Positions 33,035 through 41,207 of a DNA stretch of 64,000 nucleotides are shown here, one piece after another (within the stretch, counting starts at the first letter, position 1; each line of letters begins with the position of its first letter). The position numbers and the translations under genes were made by a program. The notes below the pieces were generated by a model. It ran no database searches. It saw only the letters and a program-made list of their open reading frames with translations, and was not told the origin of the DNA. Source of the stretch: Rhodocyclales bacterium (GTDB lineage: Bacteria; Pseudomonadota; Gammaproteobacteria; Burkholderiales; Rhodocyclaceae); contig JACRLX010000022.1 in the NCBI GenBank assembly GCA_016235165.1, forward strand, positions 62,001 to 126,000, written 5' to 3'.

Positions 33035-35344
33035 TTACCAGTTCTTGATGACCGCGGACACGCCGAACACATGGTTGCTGGAGCGCGGCGCGGTCTGGCC
33101 GTTCAGCAGAATGTTCGCGTCGCTGGTCGCGGCAAGGTTGTCATAGGCCCAGTCGGCGGACTTCAGGTTCTCGTAGATATAGTTGAAGCGCCAGGTGATC
33201 TGCTTGCTGTAATCCCACTTGGCGAAGAGCTGCAGGGTATGCAGTTTGCTCCAGTTGTCTGGCATGTTGGTTTGCGCCGGCGCAATGCCGGTACCTGTTG
33301 ATATCGCCGCTTTGCCGACACCGCTATTGAAGACATAGGTACCGCCAACATCCCATTTCTCCCAGTCTTCCGGCTGCCATTTCATGCCGAGGCCGAGCGT
33401 GTGGTCCCGGTTCAACAGATTGGCCGTCCATTCGAGGTTGGCTGCCGTCGCGGTAGCGCCCTGGCGGCTCCGTTGCTTGGTACCGGTATCGCCGAAGTTG
33501 TAGAAGGCAAATGTGGTCAGGTGTTCTTCCGGCTGCCACTGCGCGTCGAGACTCAGGTTGGTGCCGTCGGCCAGGGTGCGGCCAAGGCAGGTATCGGGGA
33601 GTCCGGCAATCGCCGCGGCCAGTCTTGCGTCGACGATGGTGCCGCAGTTCTTGTCTGCCGCGCGTTTGCGGAATGTGTCGGCACCGGCCTGAATGCTGAC
33701 AGTTTCCGAGACCGTCCAGTTGCCGGAGGCGCGAATGCGATCCTCGTCGAAATCCTGATACAGGAAGGAGCGCATTGCAGGATTGTTGGTATTGTTGGTT
33801 CCTGCTGCGGGATTCCAATAGGTGTTGCGGAAGTAGGAGTTCTTGTCGTACTCGGAACCGCGGCGCTGCGTATGGCTGTAGCCGACGTTGCCAAGGACAT
33901 CGGTACCGATGGGACGCCGTAGCTCCAAGGAGACCTTGTCGGTATTGGTGTAATCGCGGTCGGCGTGGTTCTCGTACTGCGCATCCTTCATGGAGTAATG
34001 GACGCTCTTGCGCTCGATTCCGGCACGCGCAATGGTCTTCGGGGCAATCTCGTAGTCGCCGTCGAGACTGAATAGGTGTTCCCGTGTGCTCAGCGGTGCG
34101 TTCCGCCGACTCCCGGTGTTGATTGCCGCCCCGGCAGGTACCGCGTTGTTGTCGCGGGAAACATACAGGTAGTTTGCGACCGGTGTCTGGTTGTCACTGT
34201 TGTGGTACTGATAGGCCAGCTTCAGATTCATCTTGTCGATGGGCTTGGTCGTAAGCGCCACATCGAGCAGGGACTTGACCACCTTCCCGTCCAGCGACGC
34301 CCTTGGGGGCACATTGCCGGCGGTACCGACGCCGAGGTTTGCGGAATAGGGCAGGAAGGCATCATTCTGGCGTGCGATGCTGTAGGAAAACTTGCTCGTC
34401 AGGCGAGTCGAATTGCTGAAGTTGTAGGCGCCAGTGGCATTGACCTGGTGATAGTCATTGCTCGGGGCGAGTGACATGCGTTGGGTGGCATCGCCAGCAT
34501 CGAATGGATTGGCCACGGAAAACGACGTCAGATTGTTGTGGAACTTCGAATAGCTGTAACCAAGAGAGAACTGGGCCAGCTTGCTGTTGTAGGAAAGGAC
34601 AGCGTCGACGATGCTCGTCTTGTCGTCGATCTGGTAAGGGACAAGCATGGATTTGCTTTGCGGGGTGGGCAATCCGGTCAGGCGAGTTCCATCGCGACGG
34701 TCCTCACGGAAGCTGACCTTCCAGTCCCAGTTGCTGCTGGCGAGGCCGCTGAATCCGATGCGCAGAATGTCGCGGTTCTGCTCGAGGTCGAACTTCTTCA
34801 TCACGGCATTCAGGTTCGCGGCGTTGGACGAAACGCCGTTGTTGATGGCGAACCCCGCAGGAAGTGTCAGGTTGCTGGTACCGAGTCCATCATGGATGAA
34901 ATAGGTCGGTGATGTCAGTGCCTTGCTCAACTGGTCATAGCTGAAGCTGGCATTCCAGAGTCCCTGCACACCGCCATCGGCCTGAAACTTGCGCGAATCG
35001 AGACCGAGCGTGGAGCTGAAGACATGCCAGTACTGGGCATCGTTGTTCGCGTCCCGGGAAAGCCAGTTGAAACCCGCTATGGGGAACCCCCCCTTGTCCT
35101 TCAGGCCTGAAAACTGGCCGAAGCGGTATCCCCGCTGGGTATTGGTTCCAACGCCAAGTTCGACGTAGTTGTCCGACCAGCGCGACATGTCGGCGTCGCG
35201 GAACAAAATGTCGGTGTCCTTGAAGAGCCGCGCGGTCATAACGGGGTCGGCAAGCGCCGGGCCGGTGCCAAGGGCGGCGAGGGCGGATGCGACGGCCACG
35301 CCCATGGCGTGGCGGCGAAGGGTAATCAGATTGTCCTGGTTCAT
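33035..35344 (-). CDS. MtrB/PioB-family outer-membrane beta-barrel
   Basis: A 769-residue porin-like protein that in Shewanella and relatives sheathes a decahaem cytochrome through the outer membrane. The signal peptide ends near ALADP (residue 33). The mature part is a succession of amphipathic strands ending with a terminal tryptophan (VSAVIKNW), as in outer-membrane barrels. Phrases such as YNFSNSTRLTSKFSYS and LSLGYSYSKFHNN recur. The N-terminal CxxC of Shewanella MtrB is not seen; only two cysteines occur, in one loop. It directly follows the decahaem gene. Direction of electron flow (metal reduction or iron oxidation) cannot be told. Confidence 0.85.
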   Translation of the reverse strand: MNQDNLITLRRHAMGVAVASALAALGTGPALADPVMTARLFKDTDILFRDADMSRWSDNYVELGVGTNTQRGYRFGQFSGLKDKGGFPIAGFNWLSRDANNDAQYWHVFSSTLGLDSRKFQADGGVQGLWNASFSYDQLSKALTSPTYFIHDGLGTSNLTLPAGFAINNGVSSNAANLNAVMKKFDLEQNRDILRIGFSGLASSNWDWKVSFREDRRDGTRLTGLPTPQSKSMLVPYQIDDKTSIVDAVLSYNSKLAQFSLGYSYSKFHNNLTSFSVANPFDAGDATQRMSLAPSNDYHQVNATGAYNFSNSTRLTSKFSYSIARQNDAFLPYSANLGVGTAGNVPPRASLDGKVVKSLLDVALTTKPIDKMNLKLAYQYHNSDNQTPVANYLYVSRDNNAVPAGAAINTGSRRNAPLSTREHLFSLDGDYEIAPKTIARAGIERKSVHYSMKDAQYENHADRDYTNTDKVSLELRRPIGTDVLGNVGYSHTQRRGSEYDKNSYFRNTYWNPAAGTNNTNNPAMRSFLYQDFDEDRIRASGNWTVSETVSIQAGADTFRKRAADKNCGTIVDARLAAAIAGLPDTCLGRTLADGTNLSLDAQWQPEEHLTTFAFYNFGDTGTKQRSRQGATATAANLEWTANLLNRDHTLGLGMKWQPEDWEKWDVGGTYVFNSGVGKAAISTGTGIAPAQTNMPDNWSKLHTLQLFAKWDYSKQITWRFNYIYENLKSADWAYDNLAATSDANILLNGQTAPRSSNHVFGVSAVIKNW

Positions 35345-35374
35345 GACATCACCTGTCGACAGGGTTCGCTCGAA

Positions 35375-36352
35375 TCAGCGCTGCAGACGCGCGCCGGAGG
35401 GATGGTTGGTCCCGTGGACCTTCATGTGGCAATTGGTACAGGATGCGCCGGCAACACGCTGGAGGTTCGCAGTGCTGGGCCCTCCCGGAAAGACCTCGGC
35501 GCCGAACGCGGTGCTGCCATGACCGGTGTTATGGCACTGTTGGCAAAGGTAGGGCATGCGCGTTTTGAGCATCGGCGAATTATTGGTGCCATGGGGGTCG
35601 TGGCAGTTGGTGCAGTCGTCCTGGGCCGAGCGATGTTCCCAGAGGAAAGGTCCGCGCATCTGGGCATGGCACTGGTAGCAGGTTTCATTGACCGAGTTCT
35701 TTTGCAGCGAGGCCTTGGTGGTCGAGCCGTGGGGCTGGTGGCAGGACGAGCAGGCGAAGAAGCCCGTCTTTGTCGGATGGGTGGAGATCCGGTGGATGGC
35801 GGCGCGCCGGTCCTGGTGACAGCTGAAACAGACGCTGGCCTGGGTTTCGGCGACGAGCACCGGGTCCTTGGTCGCATGCACACGGTGGCAACTGGCGCAG
35901 GCGGTTTTCGTCTGGTCGTGCTTGCTGCCCTGCCAATGCGTGCGGTTGCCGTTCTGGTGGCAGGACAGGCAGGCTTCGTTCTGTTGCTCCGAGGGCGCTT
36001 TGCTGCCAAAAACGACTGGAACCAGGCCGGCCTTGCGGGGGGTTTTCAGGTGCTCCGTCAGATCGCCGTGGCAACTGCCGCACATGGCGTCTTCGGGATT
36101 GCCGGTGAGCGAAGTACCCTTTGCCATGGGTGTCCGGGCATCTCCCTTGACCGCATGCCTGGTCCGAGTAATGCCGTAATAACCTTCGTGGCATTCGATG
36201 CAGGGTTTGATCTCACCGCTCTCCGTCCGTGTGCGGGGGTTCGCGCCATCTTTCCCGCCAGCCTGGGCATTTGCCTGATTCACCATGCCCAGCAACGCCA
36301 GCATGCTCAGGCAGGACACGATGGCGCGGAGGATTTTGCTGGGATTATTCAT
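35375..36352 (-). CDS. Decahaem c-type cytochrome (MtrA/PioA/MtoA type)
   Basis: A 325-residue periplasmic multihaem cytochrome. Ten CxxCH motifs are counted: CIECH, CGSCH, CLSCH, CASCH, CFSCH, CSSCH, CYQCH, CTNCH, CQQCH and CTNCH, plus many free histidines as distal ligands. The signal peptide ends at ANAQA (residue 31). The frame runs to 36433, but ATG 36352 yields a proper signal. With the barrel gene 30 bases downstream it matches the trans-outer-membrane conduits MtrAB, PioAB and MtoAB. No MtrC-like outer cytochrome is present, as in PioAB/MtoAB, which favours Fe(II) oxidation by analogy only. Confidence 0.9.
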   Translation of the reverse strand: MNNPSKILRAIVSCLSMLALLGMVNQANAQAGGKDGANPRTRTESGEIKPCIECHEGYYGITRTRHAVKGDARTPMAKGTSLTGNPEDAMCGSCHGDLTEHLKTPRKAGLVPVVFGSKAPSEQQNEACLSCHQNGNRTHWQGSKHDQTKTACASCHRVHATKDPVLVAETQASVCFSCHQDRRAAIHRISTHPTKTGFFACSSCHQPHGSTTKASLQKNSVNETCYQCHAQMRGPFLWEHRSAQDDCTNCHDPHGTNNSPMLKTRMPYLCQQCHNTGHGSTAFGAEVFPGGPSTANLQRVAGASCTNCHMKVHGTNHPSGARLQR

Positions 36353-36711
36353 GGTTTCGATTCCGACGAGGCGACGATGCGTTTCGCTGAACGGCTGGTT
36401 TTGGGCCATGCATTTCGACATGCAGGGACACAATCATGACAAATTACATTACTAAAGTTCTATTTCATATTGATTCAAACAGACTTTTCCCATCATTGCA
36501 AGCTGTTTGCTGGGTCCGGGCAGCTTTTTCCCTACATAGCTTGTTAGTTTTCTGCAACATCCCGAGATTCTTATTGTGAACAGCTAATTGTCGTGATTAG
36601 ATGAAGTTTTAGACGAGGTTTTTGCCGGCATGAGAAACCCATGACCTGCCGGTCGGCATGCCATGGATTGCGCGCTAGCGGAATTGGACCGGACGGCCCG
36701 GTGCCTGCGAC
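36353..36711. other. AT-rich intergenic region upstream of the decahaem cytochrome gene
   Basis: About 360 bases without a credible gene and far more AT-rich than the surroundings. It separates the MtrAB-like pair from the dihaem gene on the same strand, so it probably holds a promoter for the pair. On the minus strand TTGAAT (around 36470) could be a -35 box, but no clear -10 follows. No FNR-type palindrome is present. Confidence 0.4.
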
Positions 36712-37926
36712 CTACTTCGCGCGGGTCGCGATGTAGTCGGCAACGACCTTGTATTCGTTGCCTTTCATGTCGTCGGTGACGCCTTCTTCCTTGTGCGTCT
36801 TGTTCTTCGTCAGCCGCGAGACGACGCATTCCCAGTCGCCCTTGTATTTTTCGTGAATTTTCTTCATGGGCGGCCCGGTTTTCTTCTGCACGTAGGCATG
36901 GCATTGCGGACAGCCGACGCGCTCTATGATTGCCTTGGCGGCATTTTCATCCAGCGGGCCCGGTGGCGCGCCTGTCGGCGCCGGGCAAGGCGGCAGGTCG
37001 GAGCCGTCCCGATAGGCAAGCTTCTTCTTGCCGCCGGCGGGAGTTGATTCTGCCGGCTCGGCTTTCGCCGCCTCCTTTGCCTGAGCCTGGGCTTCGGCGT
37101 CGCGCTTTGCTCGTTCGTCGGCGTCGCGTTTTCGCTGTGCCACGGCCTCCACATCACGCCTGGCCTTGGCCTCGGCTTCCAGTCGGGCGCGTTCGTCGGC
37201 CTCGCGTTTTGCCGTCGCCTGGGCTTCGGCTTCCTTGCGCGCGCGTTCCTCGTTCTCCTTGCGGATTGCGTCCAGTGCCGCCGTGTCCTTGCGCGCCTTG
37301 GCCTCCGCCTCGCGCTTGGCCATGTCTTCCTTCTCCTGCTTTGCCCTGGCCTGGGCGTCGGCGTCGCGCCTGGCTAGCGCCTTGGCCTCCGCTTCCTGAC
37401 GCGCCCTGGCTTCGGTGTCTTTTTTCGCCTGGATCCTGGCCTCCGCCGCAGTCCTGGCTTTCGCTTCGGCTTCCCGCTTGGCCTGGGCTTTTGCCTCGGC
37501 AGCGGCCTTGGCCTTGGCTTCCGCCTCCTGCTTGGCTTTCTGCGCTGCGAGGCGCTTCGCCTCCGGGCTGCCGGGCTTGGGCCTGGCCGCCTCGGCCGTG
37601 GCCTGTTCTTCGAAAGTCGTGGCCGCAAGCCATTCCGCCAGGGCGCGGATCTCGGCCGGCGATACTTCCTTCAGCTCGTTGGCATGGGCGGCCGCGCCGG
37701 AGATCGCCGCGGACGTCTTGCCCGGGTCGCCCTTGAGCGTCCCGCGCATCACCTTTACCGAAAGGGCGATGCCACGGGCTTCATGGAAGTGACACTGGGA
37801 ACACTGCTTCCGGTCGAACAACGCGCGTCCGCCGGGCTTGGCCTGGGCCAGGGCGCCGGCGGCAAACAGCATGGCGGCCATACCGGCAAAATACTGGATG
37901 GAACGGGGAAAGCGCGGCGACGCCAT
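36712..37926 (-). CDS. Dihaem cytochrome with TolA-like helical linker
   Basis: A 404-residue exported protein. The signal peptide covers residues 1-29 (ends ALAQA). Haem domain 1 has CSQCH at 42-46. Residues 121-290 are an uninterrupted Ala/Glu/Lys/Arg-rich stretch (repeated units like REAEAKAR, KEAEAQATAKR) predicted to be a long helix or coiled coil as in TolA. Haem domain 2 has CPQCH at 339-343 and resembles the small cytochrome at 32594. As a single helix the linker would be about 25 nm, near the width of the periplasm. It lies upstream of the MtrAB-like pair and five bases after the DUF3365-type gene. Electron bridging is inference. Confidence 0.8.
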   Translation of the reverse strand: MASPRFPRSIQYFAGMAAMLFAAGALAQAKPGGRALFDRKQCSQCHFHEARGIALSVKVMRGTLKGDPGKTSAAISGAAAHANELKEVSPAEIRALAEWLAATTFEEQATAEAARPKPGSPEAKRLAAQKAKQEAEAKAKAAAEAKAQAKREAEAKARTAAEARIQAKKDTEARARQEAEAKALARRDADAQARAKQEKEDMAKREAEAKARKDTAALDAIRKENEERARKEAEAQATAKREADERARLEAEAKARRDVEAVAQRKRDADERAKRDAEAQAQAKEAAKAEPAESTPAGGKKKLAYRDGSDLPPCPAPTGAPPGPLDENAAKAIIERVGCPQCHAYVQKKTGPPMKKIHEKYKGDWECVVSRLTKNKTHKEEGVTDDMKGNEYKVVADYIATRAK

Positions 37927-37931
37927 CGGGT

Positions 37932-38813
37932 TCAACCTGGCTGCTTGTTGAAGAAGTCCATTGCCTTGATCAGGCTGCGCCGCATGCGGTTGAAGGATGA
38001 ACTCAGGTGGGCTACCTCGTCGCTGCCGCCTTCATTGAACTCGCCGATTTCAAAGTTGCCGCGGCTGATTTCCTCGGCAATCGCGGCCATCTCGCCCAGC
38101 CGGTTGATGATCAATCCGGAGAGCATGATGTTGAGCAGGACGAATACCGCGATAAAGACGCCGGTCAAGGTAAACATGAAGGTCTTGAACATGCGATCCG
38201 CATTGGCCACCGGCACCGACATGGGCACCATGACGATCTGGGCGCCGACGATTTCCTTGAGCTTCCAGCCATAGCCGTTGTCGCCGTAGATCTTGAACAT
38301 TTGCGGCGGTGCCTTTTCCGGCGTCGTGTGGCAGCCCAGGCAACCCGACTGCTTGATCTGGATCGGTCGCGCCAGATACAGGTAGGGCCCCTTGTTGGTT
38401 TCGCGCATGCCCCATTCCTCTGTCTTGGTGGCATCGGCGCGGAAAGAATTGATGACCCGCGCTTCCCAGTCGGCGGGGCGGTGCTTGACATTGGTCGGAT
38501 TCAGCGCAACTTCGCGGTAACCGTATTCGGGATAGCGCTTCTGTACCGCTTCCATGACCTTGTTGGCGGCGTAGGCCGGCACGCCCATCATCAACATCTC
38601 TTCTTCTTCGGAAGTTTCGCGCAGATTGGGGCCGACTTCGTTGACCGCCCAGGTGCGTGCGGAAAGGATGGTTTCCATCAGTACGCCGGCATTGGAAAGG
38701 ACTTCGTCGCGCGCGTTGTCGTTGAGCTGTTTGTAGGAAAAATAGCCGGACGCGGCCAAGGCAAGGCCGAACACGACCAGCAACATCAAATTGAACTTTC
38801 CCCTCAGCTTCAT
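37932..38813 (-). CDS. Membrane-bound DUF3365 (Tll0287-like) haem protein with HAMP
   Basis: A 293-residue inner-membrane protein. Helix 1 spans residues 9-25. A periplasmic Tll0287-like domain carries a c-type haem motif CLGCH at 158-162, with WAVNEVGPNLRE and ALNPTNVKHRPADWE segments typical of DUF3365. Helix 2 is at about 209-236 and a HAMP-like region at 237-285. No kinase, GGDEF or methyl-accepting output follows; the protein simply ends. It may be a membrane electron-transfer haem protein feeding the adjacent cytochromes, or a sensor partner lacking its own output. It is the first gene of the unit; a -10-like TATATT lies near 38917-38922. Confidence 0.75.
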   Translation of the reverse strand: MKLRGKFNLMLLVVFGLALAASGYFSYKQLNDNARDEVLSNAGVLMETILSARTWAVNEVGPNLRETSEEEEMLMMGVPAYAANKVMEAVQKRYPEYGYREVALNPTNVKHRPADWEARVINSFRADATKTEEWGMRETNKGPYLYLARPIQIKQSGCLGCHTTPEKAPPQMFKIYGDNGYGWKLKEIVGAQIVMVPMSVPVANADRMFKTFMFTLTGVFIAVFVLLNIMLSGLIINRLGEMAAIAEEISRGNFEIGEFNEGGSDEVAHLSSSFNRMRRSLIKAMDFFNKQPG

Positions 38814-38970
38814 GCGAAATCTCCGCTTGGTATTCGGCGCGAAGGATATCACGCGCAATGTATACGGCTGCCGCCCGGAGTCGGGTGCGGGGCCTTCCGC
38901 CGCCGACGTGTACAGTAATATATCTAAAGGCTGAAATATTCGTGATATCGGCCATTCGTTTGCCTGAAGG

Positions 38971-39729
38971 GTGCGTCACTCTGTGTCCCAGGTTAGTGCT
39001 CCGGTTTCGACCACGGTCGTCGCCAGCGACATCGCTGGCGCCGCCGCTTTTGGCGCCGCCGTGCTGGAGCGCTTCGAGCAGGTCCTGGCCGTGGTGCGCG
39101 GCCTTGGTTTCGTGACCCAGGAGCCGGGCCGCCCGAATCTCACGCTTACCCTTGCCCCCGATCAGGAACCCGGATCCGCACTGGATGCCATGGCCAAGGC
39201 TGCCGCCGGATTCGATGCCGCCGTGACCCCGCTCAGCTTGCGTAGCGTGGTCCATTTCGGGGTTGTGTTCCGCACCGAGTCAGCCACCGGAGTCAGCTAT
39301 GTCGGCTCGGCAATTCGCACCACGCAAAGCGCCTTGCGTCGCGTACCGTCGGCCGGAGGGTTTCTGGCGACGGCAGAGTTTGCGGTCTATGCCGCCAAGT
39401 ACCCGCAACTGCCCTTCCGCATGCGGCCGGTCACCTCGGGAGCCGCGATCGACGGCCTCAGTCACCTGCTGTTTGGCGACATTGCCGCGGATATGGCGCC
39501 TGCTTCCGCGGTGGCATCCGGTATCGCCGATGCCGCTTTTGTCGAATTCGCCAAGCGGCGCCTGGCGGAGGAAATCGGCCCTTTCGCCAATGCACTGGTG
39601 GATCGCGCGGTGCGCGCCGCGACGGCGACGGACCAACTGGTGAGCCAGCTCGCGAGCGATATCGACAACCCGGCGGCGCGCAAGAAGTTCGAGGACGACA
39701 TGCTGCGTTTTGCCAAATCCAGATGCTGA
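38971..39729 (+). CDS. Uncharacterised protein
   Basis: A 252-residue soluble protein from a GTG start. The N-terminal part (TTVVASDIAGAAAFGAAVLERFEQVL) and the central VVHFGVVFRTESATGVSYVGSAIRTTQSALRRVP segment recall a degenerate class III nucleotide cyclase fold, but the catalytic Asp, Asn and Arg residues cannot be recognised. The C-terminal half is helical. The next gene begins 42 bases downstream on the same strand. Function unknown; a start further downstream is possible. Confidence 0.5.
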   Translation: MRHSVSQVSAPVSTTVVASDIAGAAAFGAAVLERFEQVLAVVRGLGFVTQEPGRPNLTLTLAPDQEPGSALDAMAKAAAGFDAAVTPLSLRSVVHFGVVFRTESATGVSYVGSAIRTTQSALRRVPSAGGFLATAEFAVYAAKYPQLPFRMRPVTSGAAIDGLSHLLFGDIAADMAPASAVASGIADAAFVEFAKRRLAEEIGPFANALVDRAVRAATATDQLVSQLASDIDNPAARKKFEDDMLRFAKSRC

Positions 39730-39770
39730 GGCCGATAGAATCGGCACTTGCTCATTCGGGACGGCTCAAC

Positions 39771-40643
39771 ATGGGTTTTTTCAGCAAGTTGCTGAACCAG
39801 TCGCAACCGGCGGCCTGCGTGCTGCCGGAAACCCACGCCGTGGTTCGGCAGATCGTCGGCGTGCTTGGCTACGATGTCGTCGCCACCGCCGATTACGGTT
39901 CGAGGTTGGCGCCGGCAGTGAATTTCGCGGTCGAATATTTCGACAAACAGATCGCCCAGATTCCCGGTCCGCTGGATATTTCCGCCGCGCACTACATGCA
40001 TCATCCCCTGGTCCATGCGCTGTTTCCGGCGCGCCAGGAAATTTCCCACGGCATCGGGCGCAGCGTGGATGTCAAGCAGCCCTTGGCATTTCTCGCCGGT
40101 GCCGACCAGCCCGAGGTGTTTGCCCTGCTCGGCGTGCGGCGGCAAAAGCCGTCCGGGAGTTCGAGCAGTCCGGTGTTTTCCGATCACACCCTGCGTTGCC
40201 TGGCGGCCACGGAATCGGGGGCGCGACAGGGCTTGCGCACCGCGGCGCTGACCCGCCTGGTGACCGCCTACGGCGAGCACCTGGACAAGTTGCGCAAGCA
40301 CGAAAAGTTGCCGCGCGCTTCCTGGAATATCGAAAACCGGGCCGACCTCGGTATGGCCGAGACCGACAAGGATGCGGTCGTGTTGGCCAAGGAGGAACTG
40401 CGTCCGCAAAAAATGCTGCGTGGCCTGGTGTCCTGGCTACAGCGTCCGGACGATGTGTTGCAGGTGATTGCCGAGGCACCGACAGGGACGCCAAACGATG
40501 CCGCCGCGCAAATCGAGGCCATGCCGGAGCTGAAAATTCTCGACCGTCGGCGCTGGCTGGTTTGCTACGTGCGCTTCCCCACCGCCGAGGGGGTCGCGGC
40601 CATGCATAACGAACACGGCCAGCATCGTTACATTCGCGTCTGA
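39771..40643 (+). CDS. Uncharacterised protein
   Basis: A 290-residue soluble protein, start MGFFSKLLNQSQ. Visible features are FAVEYFDKQIAQIPGPLDIS near residue 55, HYMHHPLVHALFP, a mid-protein SDHTLRCLAATESG with one of its few cysteines, and a C-terminal ELKILDRRRWLVCYVRFPTAEG. I recognise no domain. A -10-like TAGAAT lies at 39736. It is probably expressed with the gene before it; both stand between the cytochrome locus and PHB synthase. Confidence 0.55.
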   Translation: MGFFSKLLNQSQPAACVLPETHAVVRQIVGVLGYDVVATADYGSRLAPAVNFAVEYFDKQIAQIPGPLDISAAHYMHHPLVHALFPARQEISHGIGRSVDVKQPLAFLAGADQPEVFALLGVRRQKPSGSSSSPVFSDHTLRCLAATESGARQGLRTAALTRLVTAYGEHLDKLRKHEKLPRASWNIENRADLGMAETDKDAVVLAKEELRPQKMLRGLVSWLQRPDDVLQVIAEAPTGTPNDAAAQIEAMPELKILDRRRWLVCYVRFPTAEGVAAMHNEHGQHRYIRV

Positions 40644-40651
40644 GCCCGGCG

Positions 40652-40675
40652 CGCCGTACCACCAGCGCCGACTTT
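40652..40675 (+). repeat. 24 bp dispersed repeat, copy B
   Basis: CGCCGT, ACCA, then CCAGCGCCGACTTT. It lies in the 39-base gap between the stops of two convergent genes. Confidence 0.55.
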
Positions 40676-40682
40676 CGGAGGT

Positions 40683-41207
40683 TCAGAGATCCTGCAATGC
40701 AGCTTCCGGGCCGAGGATGCGAAACAGCCCGCGCAGTCTGTCGCGTCTGGCGAGGCGCAGCAAATCCTTGTCCGCGGAGACCAGCCAGTCGGCGCCGGCA
40801 TCGCGCGCCAGTTCGAGGAACTTCTGGTCGTCACGGTCCCTGCAGCGCGGCAGGTCGACGATGTTCGCGGCCGCCGGCGCCATGTGGCGGGTAACGCAGG
40901 CATCGTAGGCCGCCAGGGCGGCGCGCTGCGCGTCGTTGTCCAGTTTGAACATGGGATAGGCGAGCACGCGACGAAACTCGCCGAAGCAGGCGTCGTTGGT
41001 CAGCGCCTGCCATGCTCCGCTCTCAAGCTTGCGTCGCAGCGGGGCAAAGCGGCTGTCGGCAAACACGAACAGGGACACCAGCACATTGGTGTCGAACACC
41101 ACGCGGCGAACTGCCGCAGCAGGTAAAACGGGCGCGGAGCCTTGTGACTCCGCAGCCGTTGTTTCGTTGGGAAGCCCGCCCCGGGGCAGGGCTTCCGTGG
41201 TGGCCAT
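40683..41207 (-). CDS. PIN-domain protein (putative toxin component)
   Basis: A 174-residue protein of the PIN ribonuclease fold, COG1569-like. The first acidic site is in RRVVFDTNVLVSLFVF near residue 38, later acids in DRDDQKFLELA and DWLVSADKDLL. The first 32 residues (LPRGGLPNETTAAESQGSAPVLP) look unstructured and unlike the family, so an internal start near VRRVVFDTN may be used, or the tail was added by insertion. Its ATG overlaps the phaC stop by one base. No antitoxin is adjacent. Confidence 0.7.
   Translation of the reverse strand: MATTEALPRGGLPNETTAAESQGSAPVLPAAAVRRVVFDTNVLVSLFVFADSRFAPLRRKLESGAWQALTNDACFGEFRRVLAYPMFKLDNDAQRAALAAYDACVTRHMAPAAANIVDLPRCRDRDDQKFLELARDAGADWLVSADKDLLRLARRDRLRGLFRILGPEAALQDL

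Noticed and set aside
36353-36711. FNR-type site or riboswitch in the AT-rich gap before the decahaem gene
   Set aside because: I could find no TTGAT-N4-ATCAA palindrome or conserved aptamer-like helices.
37166-37735. Long frames opposite the TolA-like linker, rich in Ser/Ala or Pro/Arg
   Set aside because: They mirror the repetitive Ala/Glu/Lys codons of the dihaem protein and have no start signals.
36712-37926. True TolA gene
   Set aside because: The protein has two CxxCH haem domains, a cleavable signal rather than a TolA membrane anchor, and no tolQ, tolR or tolB nearby.
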